Assembly: GCF_017308985.1 (NCBI RefSeq)
Contig: NZ_JADWPE010000001.1
Coordinates: 336,561 to 400,560 of the forward strand
DNA: 64,000 nucleotides
Source of the DNA: Lysobacter changpingensis
Lineage (GTDB): Bacteria > Pseudomonadota > Gammaproteobacteria > Xanthomonadales > Xanthomonadaceae
Direction: 5' to 3'
The notes below the pieces were generated by a model. That model did not search any database. It saw only the letters and a list, made by a program, of their open reading frames with translations, and was not told where the DNA came from. A program made the translations under genes and the position numbers. The stretch's first letter is position 1; every line of letters begins with the position of its first letter. Shown piece after piece: positions 54,131-62,828 of the stretch.

Positions 54131-54468
54131 GCGGGGGTTCTCCAGCAAACCAGCCGGGCTTGCGCCGGGGATTCGGCGCAAGGGTGTCGGGAGGTTAGAA
54201 GCCGCAAGTAGTCGGCGGGCGTATTTCCTCTTGCGAGGTGTTGTATTAGCCGCCCTCCCGACGCAGAACGTCATCGCGTCGGACATATGCCCAAGGTTCG
54301 GACATAAGAAACCCGCCTGTGATTCGGTGGCGGGTTACCGCTACTTGCGGAGCTTCTACACTCCTTGAGAGCGAGTGTGCTGGCGCCGGTAAGCGGCGAG
54401 CAATCAGCTTTTGTCGCAGTGCTGTTCCGCACGAACTTGCGATGCTGCCCCGTCCACAAATCGCACCA
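54131..54468. other. Left edge of the lower-GC islet
   Basis: 338 bp between the XAC0095-like gene and the TIR gene end. It contains promoter space for the small gene, an inverted repeat CCGACGC/GCGTCGG (54258-54282), the candidate terminator of the TIR operon, and otherwise no convincing gene. GC content drops here compared with the surroundings. Confidence 0.5.
54303..54337 (-). terminator. Candidate terminator downstream of the TIR operon
   Basis: AACCCGCC (54310-54317) and GGCGGGTT (54329-54336) form an 8-bp stem with an 11-nt loop; on the minus strand it is followed by TTTCTTATG. It lies about 130 bp after the TIR gene end. Confidence 0.55.
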
Positions 54469-55559
54469 TTACGCGACAGGGTTATCCGCAATCGCCTTTC
54501 CGGGTACTCCGGAGGCACGCAAATGTTCGTCGATAAGCTTCGGGAGATGTCGAACCACGTAAAACAACTCTTCGTCTCGCCCAACCATGTCATGCATTAG
54601 CGGGCCACTTAGAGCGACATCGAGGACCACCGCAAGCTGCCTCCTCGCGGTATGCACGCCTTTAGCATCGCGCTTCGCGACCGCTCGATACAATTCCATC
54701 CCTACCTCATACAGCCAGGGAAGTTCGTCTCGAAACATCGAGAATATGAGTAGCAAACCAACTCCTCTCGCATTCCCAAGCGAGCCGCGGGAAAGAGATA
54801 ATATTTCATCCAACATCGCCGGATGGAACCGACGCCCCTTCAGCGAACCACCCCGGCGTGACAGCGATTGAACGCGATGGTCGACACGGTCTGGAAGTTC
54901 GCGGACCATCGCTTTGACTTCTTCAAAGAGTTTAGCCACTCCCTGCTCGTCACCGGAGGGCGCCTTCCGCTCCTGCTTTGACGCTGGAAGCGCTTTAATC
55001 TGCTCTATGAATAGCCGAACCTGCATCCGCACTGCAGCCTCTCGAGGTGCAGCATCTGGATTCCTTTGCATGAGCTGAATAACTAATTTCGTCAACGAGT
55101 CCTCGTCATCACCGCAGTTCTGAAACTGCCCGAAAGGACCTGTACTTACCTTTTCAAGCTGTACGCCAAGCGCAAGGCCGAGAACGTCGTCTCAAGCCGC
55201 CCCTTTGCGACACCCGCTTCATACAGGATCCATGGACGATCGAGACTGCGCGCCGTGAGCAACGCCACAACATCTGTCGCATCCCCGAGCTGCGACATGA
55301 TTGACGCGTACCACTCCGCTCCGAATTCAATCCCGGCATTACTCTTTCGGTCAGACGAACGAAAGGACTTCAATGTGCCGCCGCTAACGTCGGACAGCAG
55401 ATTCGCAAAGAGTTCTGCCAAATCCGCGTCGCGCGTGTCATGGCTAATAAAAACAAGTGAGCGCGGCCTCACGCCCAGATTCTGCGCATCGCTTTGTGCC
55501 TCATCACGCGTCGCCACCTCTACGGCGGGCTTCTGGACTCTCGACTTTCGTGCAGCCAT
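54469..55559 (-). pseudogene. TIR-domain protein, split by a one-base frameshift
   Basis: Read from the ATG at 55559 (GGGGAT upstream), the first frame gives 137 residues ending at 55146: a TIR domain with SLVFISHDTRDADLAELFANLL and the NADase-type WxxxE motif RPWILYEAGVAKG (Trp110, catalytic Glu114). A second frame, open from about 55190 to 54469, continues without a gap: VLGLALGVQLEKVSTGPFGQFQNC, then a helical C-terminal region of over 200 residues ending IADNPVA. Restoring one G near 55183-55190 (ACGACG-GTT) joins them into a 363-residue TIR protein. No ribosome site supports the second part alone. Third gene of the islet operon, 37 bp after the SLATT gene. Either a disabled effector, phase variation at a non-repeat site, or a sequencing error. 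Confidence 0.8.
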
Positions 55560-55596
55560 ATCATCCCCAACTAAGTATAAAAGAGCGACCGATTCG

Positions 55597-56460
55597 TTAC
55601 GCGTCTTTCCGAGCAATCCACTGTGTATGCTCACGCGAAAACGCATTCTCTGCGTCACTGACGAAAGCGGAGAATTCCTGATCGGTCTCTGCCGCAAACG
55701 CCTGCTCGCGTATGAAGCCAATCTCGTGAGCAGTCAGCGCATAGGAAGAGGCAAGCTCAGAAAATCTCCTCGCCTGCATCCAGCCTAGCAAGCTTGCCGC
55801 GATAGCTACGAAAACATCTGTCGGCCAAATTCCCAAGCCTGCAGAACCAAACTTAAAGATGGCGCACACGACCGCCAGGGAGTTCACACCGACCAAGCAC
55901 CAAAAGAACAGCGTGGATGCGTCGCGATTTGCTCTTGCTTTATCGGCATACCACGTAAGCTGATTGAGGATTCTCCCACTTTCATACGCGCGCTTCCGTT
56001 CATCCAAAGATAGGGACCGCAGCGCCTTCATCTCCTCAGTGATCTGCCGCTCATCGAGATACTTTGTCAAAGCTGAGGCAACTTCCCTGTTTTGGTTAAC
56101 GACCCCCCTCAGCTTCTCACGAAAGTCGATATCGGCAGCGGCGTTCTCCACGCAGAACGGCTCCGCTCTCGCTACATATCGCCAAGTTAGCGTCTTCACA
56201 GACTCAGCGACTGCACGCCCCCCATACCAGTAACGATCAGGGCGCTTACTGAACAAGTAGATTGAACACGCAAGAGCCGCGAGGAGAGCTATTAGTTGCG
56301 CTCCGCTGACCCAATGACTCGACGACGTGATCAGCGATAGCGCCGCTGCGATGACCAGCATCGACAAATGCGCGCCCAAAGCCAAGAAGAAATGTCGCTG
56401 ACTGTCAGCAGAAAGTTGATCCGCTGAGCGATAGATCCCTGGAAAATTCGCGTCACGCAT
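55597..56460 (-). CDS. SLATT/DUF4231-type membrane protein
   Basis: 287-residue protein; the ATG at 56460 is preferred (GAGG six bases upstream) over the ATG at 56466. Two helical hairpins are predicted: residues 24-45 and 50-71 (FLALGAHLSMLVIAAALSLI, SGAQLIALLAALACSIYLF), and 182-204 and 212-230 (FFWCLVGVNSLAVVCAIF, TDVFVAIAASLLGWM). The block RYWYGGRAVAESVKTLTWRYVARAEPF is the mark of the SLATT (SMODS- and SLOG-associating 2TM effector) superfamily, here apparently the SLATT_3 plus SLATT_1 pair. SLATT proteins are thought to form pores on a nucleotide signal. It lies 8 bp after the ThsB-like TIR gene. Confidence 0.85.
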   Translation of the reverse strand: MRDANFPGIYRSADQLSADSQRHFFLALGAHLSMLVIAAALSLITSSSHWVSGAQLIALLAALACSIYLFSKRPDRYWYGGRAVAESVKTLTWRYVARAEPFCVENAAADIDFREKLRGVVNQNREVASALTKYLDERQITEEMKALRSLSLDERKRAYESGRILNQLTWYADKARANRDASTLFFWCLVGVNSLAVVCAIFKFGSAGLGIWPTDVFVAIAASLLGWMQARRFSELASSYALTAHEIGFIREQAFAAETDQEFSAFVSDAENAFSREHTQWIARKDA

Positions 56461-56468
56461 GATCATCC

Positions 56469-56942
56469 TCAGTAGCCCAGACTTATGTAAACCCTGTCTT
56501 TGTAGAAATAGTCATCGTCCGGAGGCTGCATCGAGTAATTTCTCAACGCATACGCGACAATCTTAGGCGAGAAGGGAACAAAGATCGCACCGATATTCCT
56601 CATAACGGGCGGGCAGGTCTCTGGAACGGATCGCCTCGCTCCGTCGAGATTGACCCCGATGACCCTGCAACCCTTCTCGATAGCGACCTCAATCTCCCAG
56701 CGCACGTACTTGTGCTTGTATCGCGTGTCGGCGCCTATGAGGACAGCGAGCGTTCCAGCCATGTCAATCCGCTCCCTGCATTTTCGTTTTATATACGCCT
56801 CATCTTCTGATTTGATCTCTTGCTGCAGCTGACAATCTGTGAAGTTGAAGTCGATGTGCTCGTGCGCTTTCCAAGCCTGCATGAGCCAATAAAATTTGAT
56901 GTCAGTCGAGCTAAAGCTGACAAAGGTTCGCGGCAATCCCAT
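56469..56942 (-). CDS. ThsB-like TIR (DUF1863) protein
   Basis: 157-residue protein from the ATG at 56942 with a strong AAAGGAGGGG ribosome site. It matches the MTH538/DUF1863 TIR-like domain used by Thoeris ThsB: RTFVSFSSTDIKFYWLMQAW, DEAYIKRKCRERIDMAGTLAVLIGADTRYKHKYVRWEIEVAIEKGCRVIGVNLDGARR, with the catalytic Glu likely Glu83 in YVRWEIEV. In Thoeris, ThsB makes a cyclic-ADP-ribose-type signal on phage infection. First gene of the islet operon with the SLATT membrane protein and a second TIR protein. No ThsA (SIR2-SLOG or Macro) gene is present. Confidence 0.85.
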   Translation of the reverse strand: MGLPRTFVSFSSTDIKFYWLMQAWKAHEHIDFNFTDCQLQQEIKSEDEAYIKRKCRERIDMAGTLAVLIGADTRYKHKYVRWEIEVAIEKGCRVIGVNLDGARRSVPETCPPVMRNIGAIFVPFSPKIVAYALRNYSMQPPDDDYFYKDRVYISLGY

Positions 56943-57020
56943 AACCCCTCCTTTGCAATTTATTCTGCGCGGAACCTGGGTAAGCGGACCACCGGATCGA
57001 GTCCGAAGATGCTCGCCGCA

Positions 57021-58817
57021 TCACCCCACCCACAACAACACCCCCACCGCCACTGCATTATTCAAAACATGCAGCGCCACAGCCGGCGCCAGCGAGCCGG
57101 TGCGCTTCACCAGCCACCCACCAAACAACCCCATGGCGAAGTAAAAGAGAAAGCGCGGCGGGTCGTCGTGCATGGCGGCGAAGCCGAGTGCCTGCAACGT
57201 GTTCGCCCAGCCGAAGCTGATGTGGCGCGACAGGCCGCCCAGCAACAGGCCACGGAACACGAGCTCTTCGAACACGGGGCCCACCAGCGCCAGGATCAGC
57301 AGCGACAGCATCGGGCCGCCGAGCTGCGCGCCGCCTTCCGCCATCGCGGCCACCATGCGCGTCTGGTGGGTTTCAAGGTTCACGCCCAGCGCGCCGTTGA
57401 TGAGGGCCAGCGCCCAGCCCAACGCGATCAGCGCGCCCCACATCAGCAGCACGACCCACCACGTGCGCAGCACGGCGCGGTCGCCAATGAACTGGCGTCG
57501 GGTCATGCCGGCCAGCGCCGGCGCGATGAAGACCAGCGCGGTGATTTCGGCGATGAGGAAGGCCTGGAACATCGTCGCCGACGCCTCCGCATTGCCGCTG
57601 AACATGTCGGCCATCGCCTCCGGCCACACCAGCAGCATCACCAGCATCGGGACGATGAGCGCGACGGCTCCGGCGTACCACGCGCGCCACAGGCCAATGG
57701 CCGGGAACAACGGTTCGCTCACCCGGCCCTTGAGGCGCCGTGCCAGCCCGCGGTAGTGCGCGGGCACCAGCACCACGCCGGGCGCCAGCAGCAGGACGAA
57801 CAGGTAGGCGACGAATATCGCCACGCCCGGCAGCATGGTCGGGCTGACCAGCGTGAGCGGCGCGGCCATCGCCAGCGTGGCGAAGCGCGAAAGGTGCATG
57901 GCGAAGTTCGGGCGATCGGTCAGGTCCACCAGCTTCGCCGCGCCGGCGTAGTCGCGGGCGCCCATGGCGGCCTCGAACTTGAGCGACCGGGTCGCTTCGC
58001 ACTTGATGCAGACGTCCTTGAGCACGCGCTGCGCCGATGCGAAATCGCCGGCTCGCATGTAGGCGCGCGCGGCCGCTTCACGGTCGACGAACTCCATCAG
58101 GTTCGGCTGGCGGCGCAGTTGCGCCACGCCCGCCTTCGGGTCGGGCAATGCGAGGGCGGCCTTGACGCGCGCGGCCACATCCATCGGATTTTCCGACGGC
58201 GCGGCCTTTGCCAGCAGGTCGGCCGCCTCGTCCAACTTCTTCTGGCTCGCCAGATACTGTGCCGCGGCGCCGGTACGGGAGGCATCGCCCAGGCGTACCG
58301 CCAACAGGGCCAGTTCGCCGGCGCGTTCCGGGTTGCCGCTGAACTCGTGGCCCATCGACGTCTGGCTCAGCAGCTCGCGCCGGGACGACGACGGCCAGTG
58401 GTCGGCGGTCTTCAGGATGGCTTCGCCGCGCTTGGCGGCTTCTTCGCCGAAGAGCGTTTCCATCTCGAACAACGCCACCTGCGGCGCGTTTGGCCAGCGC
58501 TCGCGCAGTTGTTGGGTGCAGGACGCATGGGCATCTTCCGCTGCGGGAATCCAGCGGCCGACGTCCGGATCGCCATAGAACCGAAGGAAGCGGCATCGCG
58601 AAACGGCGAGCTCGATGTCGCCGGGCGCCTGCCTGATGGCGGCATCCAACGTGGCGAGCGCGTCGTCGTAGGCGCGCTGGGTGGCCTCCTCGACCTTCCC
58701 GATGGCCATTCCCGCTTGCGCACCCGCAAGGTCGGGCACCGGCTCCGCCGCCTGCGCCAGTCCGATGAAAAGTGCGGCCGCCGCACACAGCGCCCGCCAT
58801 GCCGCGCGAGTATCCAT
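57021..58817 (-). CDS. CPBP-family intramembrane protease with long periplasmic N-domain
   Basis: 598-residue protein with a signal peptide (ends LAQAAEP). Residues 25-300 form a helical, TPR-like region rich in Ala/Leu repeats (ATLDAAIRQAPGDIELAVSRCRFLR, AREAAARAYMRAGDFASAQRVLKDVC). The C-terminal 290 residues are an Abi/CPBP membrane protease with the motifs EEXXXR (Glu517, Glu518, Arg522 in VGPVFEELVFRG), FXXXH (His550 in GFAAMHDD) and HXXXN (His583, Asn587 in HVLNNAVA). CPBP proteases take part in bacteriocin immunity or prenyl-protein-like processing. The gene borders the islet but has normal GC, so it is probably not part of it. Confidence 0.88.
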   Translation of the reverse strand: MDTRAAWRALCAAAALFIGLAQAAEPVPDLAGAQAGMAIGKVEEATQRAYDDALATLDAAIRQAPGDIELAVSRCRFLRFYGDPDVGRWIPAAEDAHASCTQQLRERWPNAPQVALFEMETLFGEEAAKRGEAILKTADHWPSSSRRELLSQTSMGHEFSGNPERAGELALLAVRLGDASRTGAAAQYLASQKKLDEAADLLAKAAPSENPMDVAARVKAALALPDPKAGVAQLRRQPNLMEFVDREAAARAYMRAGDFASAQRVLKDVCIKCEATRSLKFEAAMGARDYAGAAKLVDLTDRPNFAMHLSRFATLAMAAPLTLVSPTMLPGVAIFVAYLFVLLLAPGVVLVPAHYRGLARRLKGRVSEPLFPAIGLWRAWYAGAVALIVPMLVMLLVWPEAMADMFSGNAEASATMFQAFLIAEITALVFIAPALAGMTRRQFIGDRAVLRTWWVVLLMWGALIALGWALALINGALGVNLETHQTRMVAAMAEGGAQLGGPMLSLLILALVGPVFEELVFRGLLLGGLSRHISFGWANTLQALGFAAMHDDPPRFLFYFAMGLFGGWLVKRTGSLAPAVALHVLNNAVAVGVLLWVG

Positions 58818-59446
58818 ACCCCATCCCCCAATGTCCCCGCCCCGAGTTTGCGACAGGGCGCCCGGGAAATGAAGGGCCGGTGGAGGGCTTTCCGGTGGCC
58901 CGTGGACGGGTGCGTCGACGGTTGGGGCGGGCTTCGCTCGCCGTGGTGGGCGGGCGGTCCCGGGTGCGCTTCGCTTACCCGGGCTACAACAGCTACAAAT
59001 GCGGGGTTACGCCGGGTTTGTGCCGTGCGACCTGCGGAAAGTGCTTCTCGTGGCGCAAAAAGCGCTGCGCGTGACGCGTGGAGTGCCAGCGCCGGCACTG
59101 TGGCCGGCAACGTCGGCACTTGAAGTGCCTGCGATGGCGCTTTCTTGGTTCGGAAACAATCAAGAAAGGGGCACGCGTGGCGCTTTTTTCGCCAGCCTCG
59201 GCACTTGAAGCGGGGCGCGCGGCACTTTGCGTGCCATCGATGACGCCTTCTTCGCCTCGGGGCAATCAAAAAAGCGTCGCGCATGACGCCTGGTTCGTCA
59301 GCGTCGGCACTTCCGGCACCTCGCGTGGCGCTTCTTTCGTCACGCGTTGCGCGGAAAGCGCCGTCGATGCCACATCCTGTGCCGACGCCGCCGCGCGACG
59401 TGCCCTACCCGGCGTTACCTGCGCGTGCTCGACGGTTGCATCGAAC
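58818..59446. repeat. Intergenic region with an inverted REP and degenerate 106-bp repeats
   Basis: 629 bp without a convincing gene. 58959-58987 is an inverted REP (ending CCCGGGCTAC). Then 59157-59262 and 59263-59368 are two degenerate copies of a 106-bp unit (shared CAATCAA..AAA at 59157 and 59263, and TCGGCACTT at 59198 and 59304), preceded by a partial copy. Several weak Cys/Arg-rich frames cross it; they look like decayed coding sequence rather than a gene. Confidence 0.55.
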
Positions 59447-62149
59447 TTACGTCGGCATGTCCCCGATCCGCAGCGACACCGTCACCAGGCTCGCATCCTC
59501 CGGATTGGTGACGACGGAGAACCCCAGCGCGCGGCACATCTCGATCATCGTGCGGTTCTCCTGCAGCACTTCGCCTTCGATCGAACGCAGGCCCAGCCAG
59601 CGCGCGTACTCGATCATGATCTGCATCAACCGCCAGCCCAGGCCGTGCCCCTTGAGGTCGGAGCGCACCAGGATGCCGTATTCGCCCTTGTCGTAGTTCG
59701 CGTCCGCCAGCAGGCGCACGGCGCCGAGCATGTCGCCCGTGGGCGGGTCGATGGCGACCAGGGCGATGGAGCGCGCGTAATCCAGCTGCGTCAGCTGCGC
59801 GATGAACTCGTGGCTGAAATGCTTCACCGTCTGGAAGAAGCGCATGCGCAGGTCTTCATCGGACACGCGACCGAAGAACTCGCGGAACATCGCGTCGTCT
59901 TCCGGCCGCACGGGTCGCACGAACGCGTTCGCGCCGTCCGACAGCACGATCTGGCGCTCCCATTCCTTCGGATACGGACGAATCGCCAGCCGCGGATGCC
60001 CACGCCCCTTGTGCAGCCGGCGCGAGCGCGAGACGCCGATGCGTGCGTCCACGGCGATCAGGCCCTCCTTGTCGGCCAGCAGTGGGTTGATGTCGACCTC
60101 GCGGATGTCCGGCACATCGACCACCAGCTGCGCCAGTTTCACCAGCGCCAGCGCGACGGCACGCTCATCGGCCGCCGGGACGTCGCGATAGGCCTTGAGG
60201 ATGCGCGACACGCGCGTGCGGCCGATCATCTCGTGGGCTAGGCGCAGGTCGAGCGGCGGCAGTGCCAGCACCTTGTCGTCGATCACTTCCACCGCCGTGC
60301 CGCCACGGCCGAACACGATGACGGGCCCGAAGGTTTCATCGTCCGCGACGCCGGCAATCAACTCGCGCGCCTTGGGCCGCACGATCATCGGATGCACCGT
60401 CACGCCTTCGATGCGCGCGTCCGGCCGCAGGTCGCGCGCGCGTTGCAGGATCGACGCGGTCGCATCGCGCACCGCCTGTTCGCTGAACAGATTCAGGCGC
60501 ACGCCGTCGACATCGGATTTGTGTTCGATGTCAGGCGACAGCACCTTCACCGCGACCTGCAATCCGTCCGCGAGCCACGGTGCCGCCCCGCGTGCGGCCT
60601 CGTCCGCATCGACCGCACGCGCCACCGGCGTGATCGGAATGCCATAGGCGCCGAGCACGCGCGTGACCTCGACGGGATCGAGCCAGCGCCGGCCCGACCG
60701 GATCGCCGCATCGACGATGCCGCGCGCGGTGTCGGTATCGACCACGAAATCGTCCGGCAGGCTCGGCGGCGTTTCCATCAGCGTCATCTGCGCTTCGCGA
60801 TGCCGCACCAGGTACATGAAGCCGCGCACCGCGTCGGCCTCGGTCGGATAGTTGGGAATGCGCGCCGCGTTGAGTCGATCCACCGCCGCATCGTCCGCGC
60901 CCAGCCACACGGCGAACACGGGCTTCTTCCGCGTGTGCCACGGCAACGATTCGCGCGCCTTGGCCAGCGCATCGGCGCGGCTGTGCGCGTCCATCAACGC
61001 GGTGGGCGTGTTGAGCACGAGCAGCGCGTCGTTGCCGTCGTCCATCGCGAGCGCACGGAACGCCTCCGTGTACGAGGCATGATCGACGTCGCCGTAGAAA
61101 TCCACCGGATTCGTGCCCGGCCACGCGGTCGGAGCGATCGGCCGGATGCGCTCGCGCGCGGCGTCGGAGATCGAGGCCAGCGTGCCGCCCATGTCGAGCA
61201 GGCGATCGGCGGCGAGCGTGCCGGTGCCGCGGCCGTTGGCGAAGATCGCCAGGCGCCGGCCGGGCAGCGTTTCCACGCGACTGAGCGCTTCGGCGGCCGA
61301 GAACAGTTCGTTGAGCGCGCGCACGCGCAGCATGCCCGCGCGATGGAACGCCGCCGCGTACACCGCGTCCGGCGAGGCGAGCGCCGCCGCGTGCGTTTGC
61401 GGCACGACGCCGCGCGGCGCGTGCCGGCCCGACTTCACCACGACCACCGGCTTCAGGCGCGCGGCGGCACGCGCGGCCGACACGAACTTGCGCGCATCGC
61501 GGATCGATTCGACGTACAGCAGGATCGCGCGCGAATGGCGGTCGCGCGCGAAGTAGTCGAGCAGGTCGGCGAAATCGACGTCGAGGGCGTCGCCGAGCGC
61601 AGCCACGGCGGAAAAGCCGATGTCGCGTCCCGCGCCCCATTCCACCAGCGCGGCGGCGACGGCCGCCGACTGCGACACCAGCGCGATGTCGCCCGGCAGC
61701 GGCGAGTGCGCGGCGAAGCTCGCATTGAGCCGCGCGTGCGGCGCGATCACGCCCAGGCTGTTGGGCCCGGCCAGGCGCATGCCATGGGTGCGCGCGATGT
61801 CCTGCAGTTCCGCGGCGAGGGAACCTTCGCCCTGCTCCAGGCCGGTGCTCAGCACGACCGCGGCGGACGTGCCGCGTTCGGCGGCAGCCTTCGCGTAGCG
61901 CGGCACCATCGCGGCGGGCGTGGCGATCAGGACCAGTTCGGGCACGAACGCCAGGTCGGCCAGGCGCGCCACGGCGGCGACGCCTTCGATCTCGCGATGA
62001 CGGGGATTCACCAGGCCGATGGGCCCGCCGAACCCGCCGGACTGCAGGTTGCGCAGCACCGCGCGCCCGATCGAGCGCTCACGCGGACTGCCGCCGACCA
62101 CGGCGACGGATGCGGGCGAGAACAGCGATGGAAGGGACCAGGTGCTCAT
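59447..62149 (-). CDS. Acyl-CoA synthetase-like GNAT protein (Pat-type lysine acetyltransferase)
   Basis: 900-residue protein from the ATG at 62149. Residues 1-140 are a CoA-binding domain (SLFSPASVAVVGGSPRERSIGRAVLRNL), 150-470 the succinyl-CoA ligase-like domains (NSLGVIAPHARLNASFA, GDIALVSQSAAVAAALVEWGAGRDIGFS), then an ATP-grasp region (EVTRVLGAYGIPITPVARA, VAVKVLSPDIEHKSDVDGVRLNL, REVDINPLLADKEGLIAVDARI) and a C-terminal GNAT domain (GILVRSDLKGHGLGWRLMQIMIEYARWLG). This is the Pat/YfiQ layout: the ligase-like part senses metabolites and the GNAT part acetylates lysines, for example on acetyl-CoA synthetase. It fits the acetate-responsive two-component pair further upstream, but no acs gene is in the window. 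Confidence 0.93.
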   Translation of the reverse strand: MSTWSLPSLFSPASVAVVGGSPRERSIGRAVLRNLQSGGFGGPIGLVNPRHREIEGVAAVARLADLAFVPELVLIATPAAMVPRYAKAAAERGTSAAVVLSTGLEQGEGSLAAELQDIARTHGMRLAGPNSLGVIAPHARLNASFAAHSPLPGDIALVSQSAAVAAALVEWGAGRDIGFSAVAALGDALDVDFADLLDYFARDRHSRAILLYVESIRDARKFVSAARAAARLKPVVVVKSGRHAPRGVVPQTHAAALASPDAVYAAAFHRAGMLRVRALNELFSAAEALSRVETLPGRRLAIFANGRGTGTLAADRLLDMGGTLASISDAARERIRPIAPTAWPGTNPVDFYGDVDHASYTEAFRALAMDDGNDALLVLNTPTALMDAHSRADALAKARESLPWHTRKKPVFAVWLGADDAAVDRLNAARIPNYPTEADAVRGFMYLVRHREAQMTLMETPPSLPDDFVVDTDTARGIVDAAIRSGRRWLDPVEVTRVLGAYGIPITPVARAVDADEAARGAAPWLADGLQVAVKVLSPDIEHKSDVDGVRLNLFSEQAVRDATASILQRARDLRPDARIEGVTVHPMIVRPKARELIAGVADDETFGPVIVFGRGGTAVEVIDDKVLALPPLDLRLAHEMIGRTRVSRILKAYRDVPAADERAVALALVKLAQLVVDVPDIREVDINPLLADKEGLIAVDARIGVSRSRRLHKGRGHPRLAIRPYPKEWERQIVLSDGANAFVRPVRPEDDAMFREFFGRVSDEDLRMRFFQTVKHFSHEFIAQLTQLDYARSIALVAIDPPTGDMLGAVRLLADANYDKGEYGILVRSDLKGHGLGWRLMQIMIEYARWLGLRSIEGEVLQENRTMIEMCRALGFSVVTNPEDASLVTVSLRIGDMPT

Positions 62150-62274
62150 CGGGCGCGCTGCCAGTCGGACATCATGCGCCACCACGATGCCCGCGGCCAT
62201 GTGCAAGTTTCAAGCTGACAGCGCATCGGCGGGCTCCGTATATGGAACGCCAGTCCCACCGTAACGGAGCCCCC

Positions 62275-62643
62275 ATGCAACACGACGTCACGATCCGCTT
62301 CGAAGGCCTTCCCGTTTCCGAAGCGCTGCGCGAGGACATCCTGCGGCACGCGCACAAGCTGTGGCAGATCGCCCCGCGGCTGCAATCCTGCGATGTCGCG
62401 ATCCGCCACGCCGAACACCGCCACCAGCACGGCAACCGCTACATCGTGCACGTGCACGCGGTGATGCGCGGCGCCACGTTCGAGGCGGGCCGCACGCCGG
62501 CGAAGGATCATTCGCACGAGGACGCCTACGTCGCCGTGCGCGATGCGTTCGATGCGATGCAGCGGCAGGTGTCCGACCACGTGCGCAGCGTGCGCGACGA
62601 GGCGAAGCGCGCGGCGGCGCCGAGAAGCGAGGATGCGGCCTGA
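62275..62643 (+). CDS. HPF/RaiA ribosome-associated family protein
   Basis: 122-residue protein from the ATG at 62275 with CGGAG upstream; an earlier in-frame ATG lacks such support. The sigma-54 modulation/HPF domain is visible: VTIRFEGLPVSEALREDILRHAHKLWQIAPRLQSCDVAIRHAEHRHQHGNRYIVHVHAVMRGATFEAGR and HEDAYVAVRDAFDAMQRQVSDHVR. Such proteins bind the 30S decoding site and promote hibernation. Its histidine-rich middle and size are slightly unlike the classical HPF. It reads away from the Pat-type gene, with an opposed REP pair after it. Confidence 0.8.
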   Translation: MQHDVTIRFEGLPVSEALREDILRHAHKLWQIAPRLQSCDVAIRHAEHRHQHGNRYIVHVHAVMRGATFEAGRTPAKDHSHEDAYVAVRDAFDAMQRQVSDHVRSVRDEAKRAAAPRSEDAA

Positions 62644-62668
62644 TCGTTGAGCCCCTGTGAACGCTTTT

Positions 62669-62742
62669 GTAGCCCGGGTAAGCGAAGCGCACCCGGGTTG
62701 GGCGTGACGGAGCCCCGGGTGCGCTTCGCTTACCCGGGCTAC
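62669..62742. repeat. Opposed REP pair between HPF-like gene and dinB
   Basis: Forward REP from GTAG 62669 and inverted REP 62714-62742, with a 16-bp spacer; both arms near-perfect. Confidence 0.85.
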
Positions 62743-62781
62743 AAGGGCATGCACCTTCCGACACGTGACCGCACCGCCCGC

Positions 62782-62807
62782 GCTTGTTAGCATTTTGACT
62801 AACAAGC
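62782..62807 (+). promoter_or_regulatory. LexA-like inverted repeat upstream of dinB
   Basis: GCTTGTTAG and CTAACAAGC form a perfect 9-bp inverted repeat with an 8-bp centre. It contains TTAG-N6-GACTA, one base off the TTAG-N6-TACTA LexA consensus known from Xanthomonas. It ends 21 bp before the dinB start, consistent with SOS repression. Confidence 0.6.
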
Positions 62808-62828
62808 ACCCGCGACCGCCCACCGCCC

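Noticed and set aside
54246..54593. A 115-codon frame overlapping the end of the TIR gene
   Set aside because: It overlaps the TIR C-terminal region in another frame, has no ribosome site and no recognisable sequence.
54469..56942. Standard Thoeris system
   Set aside because: A ThsB-like protein is present but no ThsA with SIR2-SLOG or Macro domain; the SLATT protein is a different type of effector.
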